A stretch of 64,000 nucleotides of DNA from Armadillidium nasatum (taxonomy: Eukaryota > Arthropoda > Malacostraca > Isopoda > Armadillidiidae): positions 1-64,000 of the forward strand of contig SEYY01003382.1 of the NCBI GenBank assembly GCA_009176605.1. The letters run 5' to 3'. Both the position numbers and the translations under genes were made by a program. A model generated the notes under the pieces. The model worked only from the letters and a program-made list of their open reading frames with translations. It ran no database searches and was not told where the DNA came from. Positions 55,461 to 64,000 of this stretch are shown piece after piece; positions within the stretch are counted from its first letter, which is position 1, and every line of letters begins with the position of its first letter.

Positions 55461-55470
55461 TTTTACCTTC

Positions 55471-56493
55471 TCACCCCCTGACCACCCCGTGTTGAGGTGG
55501 CCACACTTCGCTAATGAAGCCGCCTACCGCAGTCGGCCTCGTCCAGAGATCCTTCATTGAAGTGATGCCCGAGGAGATTCTGGGGCGAGAGATGGAAGGA
55601 CAGTGTAGTAGAAAATGTTTCGCGGTCTCCGGGGCCATTCCGCATCTGGTACAAGTGGGAGATGTTGCCTGGTTTATTTTGAATTTGTGTTTGTAATGTT
55701 GTAAGTTTGGGTGGTGCCCGCATCTCAATCTTGCTAGTGAGATTTGAGAGTGTCTTGGGAGGTTGTTGAAGTCGGGGTTTATTTCGGGAGGGGGTCTGTT
55801 AAGGATGTTGTTTGGAGGTCTGTTGGTCATGTTGGAATGTGTTAGTTGAGTGTGTATATGTTTGGTTGTTTTGGTATTGGGGGGAGGTGGGGGGATGTGA
55901 TTTAGGATTTGTTTGTAAAAGGTACCGGTGGATGATGGAGGTTGTTTTAGTCTGTGTATGGTAGGTTGTAGGAGAGTATTGCGACATGGGTGTGTGGGTA
56001 GAAGGGTTTTTGCGTAAAATTGGGTGCCTATCATTTCGAGGTGGTTCTTTATAGGTAGTATCTTGGTTTCATTATGTAGGTGTTGTTGAGGGGTTGTGGG
56101 TGTGCAGCCAGTGATGGTGTGAAGGGCTTTATTTTGAGTTATTTGGAGTGTCGTTAAGTTTTGGTCGGAGAGCAAAGGGTGCCAGATAGGGGAGGCATAG
56201 TTGATGGTGGGGCGCATAAATTGTTTGTAGATGGCAATTGAGGTTTGTATGTTGTTGTGTATGTCAATGTTGGCCATTGTTTTGAGGATGTTGAGTTTTC
56301 TGTTTGCGGCTGAGGTGGCATTTTGGATGTGCTTGGAGAAAGTGAGGTGTGTATTAAATGTTAGGCCGAGAATCTTTGGGGTTTTGTTGAAGGATATGGG
56401 GGTGTTGTTTAGTAGGACTTGTGGGTGGGTGTTGGATATGTGTTTGTCTGTTGTTATGAGGGTTATGGAGGATTTGTTTGGGGATGCCGTCAT
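55471..56493 (-). pseudogene. LINE C RT end and C-terminal knuckle, copy 2
   Basis: 340 codons from MTASPNKSSITLITTDKHIS (just after the YADD motif, 56591-56602) through LGLTFNTHLTFSKHIQN and RPTINYASPIWHPLLSDQNL. It ends with the CTRCGMAPETAKHFLLHC knuckle, [16 protein letters not shown]-like tail and a stop. It is longer and cleaner than the matching part of copy 1. Confidence 0.9.
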
Positions 56494-57523
56494 CCGGTTT
56501 TCTGCCAGCCAAGTTTGGATTAGTGTTAGGTAGTCTTGTGTGATTGTTGTTGCGGTAGAGAGATTTTGGTGAGTGGTGGCGATAGTTATGTCATCGGCGT
56601 ATGAAATTATGCGGGTGTAAGTTGTTTGGGGTTGCGGGAGGTCTGCTGTGTACAGGTTGAAATAGTGTGGGAGAGAGTATGGCTCCTTGGGGAACTAAGT
56701 TTCTTATGTTAATGGTCCGAGATTTTTGGCCGTTTTGTTGTATTTGGGCGGTTCTTCCTGATAGGAAGTTGGCTAGCCATTTCTTGATATTTGTTGGGAT
56801 GTTGGATTGGAGGATTTTATGGATTAGATTGTGTCTCGGGACAGTATCGAAGGCTTTGTTTAGGTCTATTGCTATTAATAGTTTTGTGATATGGATTATG
56901 GTTTAGTCCGTTTATTATAGGTTTGATGATGTTGGTAAGTGTTGTGGTGGTGGAGTGGATGGGTTTGAAACCGTGTTGGAAGTTTTGTTGTGGGATGAAT
57001 TGGAGAATGGAATTTAGGATTAGTTTTTCAAAAGAAGTTTTGAGATGGTGGATAAGAGGGAGATTGGGCGGTAAGAGGAGGGGTTTGAAGGGTCTTTGCC
57101 AGGTTTTAGCTTAGGAATGATTAATGCTTTTTTCCATTGGGGAGGGATATAGTTGAGTTGGATGGATTTGTTGAAGATGGTGGTTGGGTATGTGATTGTG
57201 TGGTTGGATAGGTGTTTTAGGTGAATATTTGATATGTTGTCTGGTCCTGTTGCTGGAGAGTTTTTGACATTTTTAATGGTGTTTTGTGGGTGTGATGACG
57301 CTTAAGATGTTTTGGTTGTTGCGTAGCTTTTTCAATTTTTTTATTATCTTCCTGTTTTGGGGGTGGATAGGTAAGCTGCTTTGTTTAGCAAAATGTGTGG
57401 CCAGTAGGTTGATGTGTTGTGGGATTGGTTGGAGTTTCATGAGTGTGAAGTGGGTTGTTTTTTGCGTTGTGAATGGTGTGGATTGTTTTCCAGACTCTTT
57501 TGCTGTTTGTGTTGTCCAGATTT

Positions 57524-58090
57524 TTAACGAGGAAGTTTTGGTAGTTGTTGGTTGTGTGAGTTTTTATTAGAGTCGATATTTGATTGTTTAGGGTTTCTAT
57601 TTGTTTTGGCGAGTTGTGTGGGGTTGTTTTGGAGTTTTAGTGCGTTTCTTTGTTTTATGAGAGAAGTGATTTCGGGGGTGAGGTTTGGTTCATATTTTTT
57701 AATGTGACCTTTAGGGATGAGGATGTTGGCCGCTTTCTGGATTGTGTGGGTGAGATGTTTAATTGCTGATTTGAGGAAGGATATGTTTGTAATTTCATTT
57801 GTTGTGAGGTTTTCGTCTATGTAATTGGAGAAACCGGTCCAGTCTGCTTTTTTGTAATTGGTGAATGTAGTTTTAGATTTGTGAATGGGTTTGTTTTTGA
57901 TGTGGTATTTTATAATTATTGGTAGGTGGTCGGAGTTTAGATCGGTTTCTGTGGTCCACTGTAGGAGAGGGTGAATATTTGAGGAGCAAAAGGTGATGTC
58001 TGGTGATGTGGGGGATTGGTTGATTTGCGGGGGGATTCTGGTATGGAGGTTTTTGTTGTTAAGGATGTTTAGATGTTCCAAGTGCTTCAA
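57524..58090 (-). pseudogene. LINE C endonuclease end and linker
   Basis: 188 codons. NQSPTSPDITFCSSNIHPLL and ETDLNSDHLPIIIKYHI carry the SDHLPI catalytic block of APE endonucleases. TNYKKADWTGFSNYIDENL and LTPEITSLIKQRNALK follow as linker. It overlaps the previous frame by about 30 bases (one frame break). Confidence 0.88.
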
Positions 58091-58829
58091 TGATATGGGT
58101 TCCTCTTTGGTCGGAGGCTTGGTTTTTGTACCAGGTCGGGTGGTGGGCGTTCAAGTCTCCGCATATCAGGAGGTTAGGGAGGTTTGTTATTGTAGTAAGG
58201 TTAGGTAAGTAGTTCAATGGACAGTGTCTGGATGTATGGTGTGGTATGTATAGGTTTACTATGTTGTGCGTAGTTTTGTTTATTTCTATTGAGAAAGTTT
58301 GAATTTTAGATGTGTTGTCAGTTTGCGTGTTAGCATGTTGAGAGGATGTGTTGGAGTAATTTATAGAGTTGTGGATGAGAGTTAATAGTTTGTGATGGTT
58401 GGGTGTGAGCTGAGAGTAGATGGAGTCATTTTTGTAGATGGTTGGAGGGGGTTGGTTTGTTTTAAGGTGGGCTTCTTGTATAAGCGCAATGTGGATGTTG
58501 TGTTTGTGTAGAAATGTTTCTAGTTCTTTGTGTTTGTTGTGGAGGCCGTTTGTGTTGATTTGTAGGATATTTAATGTAGAGGTGTGGGAATTTTGATTGA
58601 TAGGGTTTAAAGTGGTTGGGGGGGTGCAAATTTGACATTTCCAGTTGTGGTTTGTAGGTGGGAGTCTTTGAAATGGGGAACATTGTCTGTGGATCCACTT
58701 GTGACAATTGTTGCATTTTATGGAGTCCCTCCTTACTATTTTGCTGCAGATCGGGCACTGCCAGATTACAGGCCCCGGATTTTCCTCTATGTCGCCGGCT
58801 TTTAGTAGGAGGAGGAGGAGATACGCCAG
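58059..58829 (-). CDS. LINE C N-terminal protein: 2A, PHD-like finger, APE endonuclease
   Basis: If read from a CTG at 58827-58829, the protein starts LAYLLLLLLKAGDIEENPGP, a short hydrophobic segment joined to a complete 2A motif (D-I-E-x-N-P-G-P). A two-zinc finger CPIC...CNNCHKWIHRQC...WKCQIC follows at about residues 24-70, like PHD/RING-type fingers. The APE endonuclease starts at LNILQINTNGLHNKHKELET (about residue 90) with the catalytic Glu in LIQEAHLK, and GDLNAHHPTW holds the Asp/Asn pair. The frame stops near 58059, and the SDHLPI block is in the overlapping next frame. No ATG occurs in any frame between the AT array and the 2A motif. The start given here is an inference from context. 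Confidence 0.8.
   Translation of the reverse strand: MAYLLLLLLKAGDIEENPGPVIWQCPICSKIVRRDSIKCNNCHKWIHRQCSPFQRLPPTNHNWKCQICTPPTTLNPINQNSHTSTLNILQINTNGLHNKHKELETFLHKHNIHIALIQEAHLKTNQPPPTIYKNDSIYSQLTPNHHKLLTLIHNSINYSNTSSQHANTQTDNTSKIQTFSIEINKTTHNIVNLYIPHHTSRHCPLNYLPNLTTITNLPNLLICGDLNAHHPTWYKNQASDQRGTHIIEALGTSKHP
58770..58829 (-). other. 2A-like ribosome-skipping sequence
   Basis: Twenty codons, LAYLLLLLLKAGDIEENPGP. The last nine match the 2A consensus (G)D(V/I)ExNPG|P exactly. Such sequences make ribosomes skip one peptide bond between the final Gly and Pro. They are known from picornavirus-like viruses and from several APE-type LINE clades, often at the N-terminus as here. Confidence 0.9.
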
Positions 58830-58950
58830 CCTAATCTCCTCCTGAAATGGAAAAATGGAAAAAGAATAGTAAGAGAGTGTTGAGAAATAGATTTGAAAGA
58901 TCTCGGATTTCTCCGGACTGCGGCGAGGTGAACTTCCCTCGCTTGTGACC

Positions 58951-59832
<882 letters not shown>

Positions 59833-59925
<93 letters not shown>
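59833..59925. repeat. (AT)n array
   Basis: Touches the truncated 5' side of LINE B. Confidence 0.97.
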
Positions 59926-60678
<753 letters not shown>

Positions 60679-60697
60679 TATATATATATATATATAT

Positions 60698-62283
60698 CAG
60701 GGCTTTCTTAAACTGTGGGTCGCGACCCCCAGGGGGGTCGCGAGACTACTGAAAGGGGGTCGCAAAGATCTGATACTTTTCAATCATTATAAATAAAAAT
60801 TTTAAAATTAGTATACACACTACGTACAAATATAAATACAAATAAAAATCATACAAAATACTATTGTAGTTTTATTATAACTATTTTTTGAAAAAAGTGG
60901 AAATGCAAAACTGTTATGTAGGGCCGCCTATAAATGAAAATATGGAAGTAGCATTTAAAATAATAAATACAACGCGCTCCTCGATTTTCAACTGAACGTT
61001 CTTCAAGATTGCCAGGAAAGCCACTCAAAGCCACCCAAAGCCGAAGACAGCCAGTCTACAGCCACTGGCTGTAGACTGGCTGGCTTGAAGATGCGTTGAC
61101 TCAAAGATGACGGCTTTTCAGTTGGTGTTTTTAATTATTACGTTAAAGTTCAACTACATTTTGTTTAATTATTTATTATTATTTAACCATCATGGATAAA
61201 TGGGTAATTAAAATTCCAACTAATAAGTCTGCCACGCCGTCACAACCAAGTTGCAGTGCTTCAAATCCGACTTCTAGCAAAACAAAAAAAAAGAAAATAT
61301 GACGAATCATATTTGCAGTATGGCTTCACATGCTCTTCTCACAACAATGAAGAACAACCAGTGTGCTTAATTTGCAAAGAAGTTTTGGCTGCAGAAAGCA
61401 TGAAACCGTCAAAACTGCAACGACATTTGAATACTAAACATGCAACGTTATCAAAAAAGCCAATAGAATATTTTGAGCGTCTTTTGCAAACATCAAATAA
61501 AGAAAAGAACACTTTGGAGAAGTATGTTACTTTGAATGATAAATATCTATTGGCATCGTATGAAGTTTCGTATTTGATAGCAAAAACGAAAAAGCCTTTT
61601 ACTATTGGAGAGCAACTTTTACTACCTGCAGCTATAAGAATGTCTGAAATTGTTCATGGAAAACAGTATGCTGCTGAAATTAGTAAAATTCCATTATCAA
61701 ATGACACTGTGTCCAAAAGAATTTCAGACATTAGCAATGATCAATTTCAACAGCTTCTTATGAGGCTTAAAGACAGCTCAAAGTTTGCAATACAACTGGA
61801 CGAGTCGACAGACATTTCAAAAATGGCACAGTTGTTACTTTTTGTAAGATATATTTATGAGGGAAGCATTCATGAAGATATACTGTTTTGTCGTCCTCTG
61901 GAAGGTCATACTCGTGGAAAAGATATATATAAAAAAGTAAATGAGTTTTTTGAAAAAGAAGGATTAAATTGGAAAAATTGTGTTGGTGTGTGCACAGACG
62001 GTGCTGCAGCAATGACCGGACAAGATCTTGGTTTTACAGCATTTGTTAAAGCTGGAAATGATCATATCATGAAATGACGATATCCCGTCAACGTTTCCAA
62101 TTATATATATGTGAAATGAATGGGTACGTATTCTTTAATCCTTATTTTATTTACATTGTAAAATAGTGCGATATTACATCTACATCTACGGTTAATATAT
62201 ATTTCATTATATGGAGGAGGGGGTCGTTTAAAATTTCCTAAGCTTGAAGGGGGTCGCTATATAAAAAAGTTTAAGAAGCCCTG
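60698..62283 (+). mobile_element. ZBED-type hAT transposon with both TIRs
   Basis: The left end CAGGGCTTTCTTAAAC (60698) and right end GTTTAAGAAGCCCTG (ending 62283) are inverted repeats, each followed inward by GGGTCGCGACCCC-type sequence. AT repeats flank both sides, so the 8-bp duplication is hidden. The 1,586-bp element carries the N-terminal half of a ZBED5/SCAND3-like transposase and then jumps to the right end. It is an internally deleted copy. Confidence 0.93.
61192..62077 (+). pseudogene. ZBED5/SCAND3-like hAT transposase, N-terminal half
   Basis: The natural start is the ATG at 61192 (MDKWVIKIPTNKSATPSQPS). One base gained or lost in an A run near 61285 moves the frame into the long one (open from 61256). 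That frame then reads KKRKYDESYLQYGFTCSSHN, a BED finger (CLICKEVL...LQRHLNTKH) and EVSYLIAKTKKPFTIGEQLL. It goes on through FAIQLDESTDISKMAQLLLF, where the first catalytic Asp lies, to CVGVCTDGAAAMTGQDLGF with the second Asp. It stops at GNDHIMK. The catalytic Glu and hATC dimerisation domain are absent. Length about 290 residues against 550-650 for the family. Confidence 0.93.

Positions 62284-64000
<1,717 letters not shown>

Noticed and set aside
61192-62077. Domesticated host ZBED gene
   Set aside because: It sits between matching hAT TIRs, is frame-broken near the start and lacks the C-terminal half, so it is a transposon copy.

Overview
The window is animal nuclear DNA, about 70% A+T by eye. 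It is packed with transposon remains and long (AT)n microsatellites. I count about 40 AT arrays, mostly 90-270 bp each. The mix of Copia, gypsy, Penelope-like, several LINEs and four or more hAT families fits an invertebrate, most likely an arthropod. The host call is an inference; no host rRNA, mitochondrial or clade-specific gene is present.

The one host gene I can support is a uracil phosphoribosyltransferase homologue (UPRT) on the minus strand. Its last three coding exons lie at 49961-50105, 34341-34471 and 7838-7912, with matching phases, consensus splice sites and a normal stop. Almost everything between 7.9 and 50 kb is therefore two UPRT introns (about 15.5 and 26.4 kb) filled by mobile elements. 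Earlier exons were not found and should lie beyond 50.1 kb, probably outside the window.

Layout: 1.6-6.4 kb, an old Copia fossil with two LTRs. 8.1-13.9 kb, a younger Copia fossil with a LINE inserted near its 3' end. 14.1-15.8 kb, LINE family C, copy 1. 16-18.6 kb, a MITE and a hAT C-terminal half. 19.1-21.3 kb, a DUF4371-type hAT. 21.5-21.8 kb, a near-perfect palindrome. 22-23.8 kb, another hAT. 24-25.8 kb, LINE B. 26-29.1 kb, unassigned sequence. 29.4-31.1 kb, a TIR element with a BED finger. 31.3-32.9 kb, a Penelope-like element inside long inverted repeats. 33.7-34.2 kb, a foldback element. 34.9-37 kb, LINE B. 37.7-40.9 kb, LINE B carrying a piggyBac-like insertion. 41.2-43.5 kb, gypsy pol remains. 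43.6-44.7 kb, LINE B. 46.7-48.6 kb, two GCGGAT-repeat elements around an RTE-like LINE. 54.5-55 kb, a Penelope-like endonuclease. 55.5-58.95 kb, a near full-length LINE C whose reading frame begins with a 2A ribosome-skipping sequence. 59.1-64 kb, a third GCGGAT element, LINE B, a ZBED-type hAT with both TIRs, and a second copy of the BED/TIR element.

The most interesting signals are: the 2A peptide fused to a PHD-like finger at the start of LINE C, with no upstream AUG; a roughly 900-bp module of unknown origin shared by two different kinds of TIR element; three GCGGAT minisatellite elements each set between AT arrays; and the general rule that element ends coincide with AT arrays.
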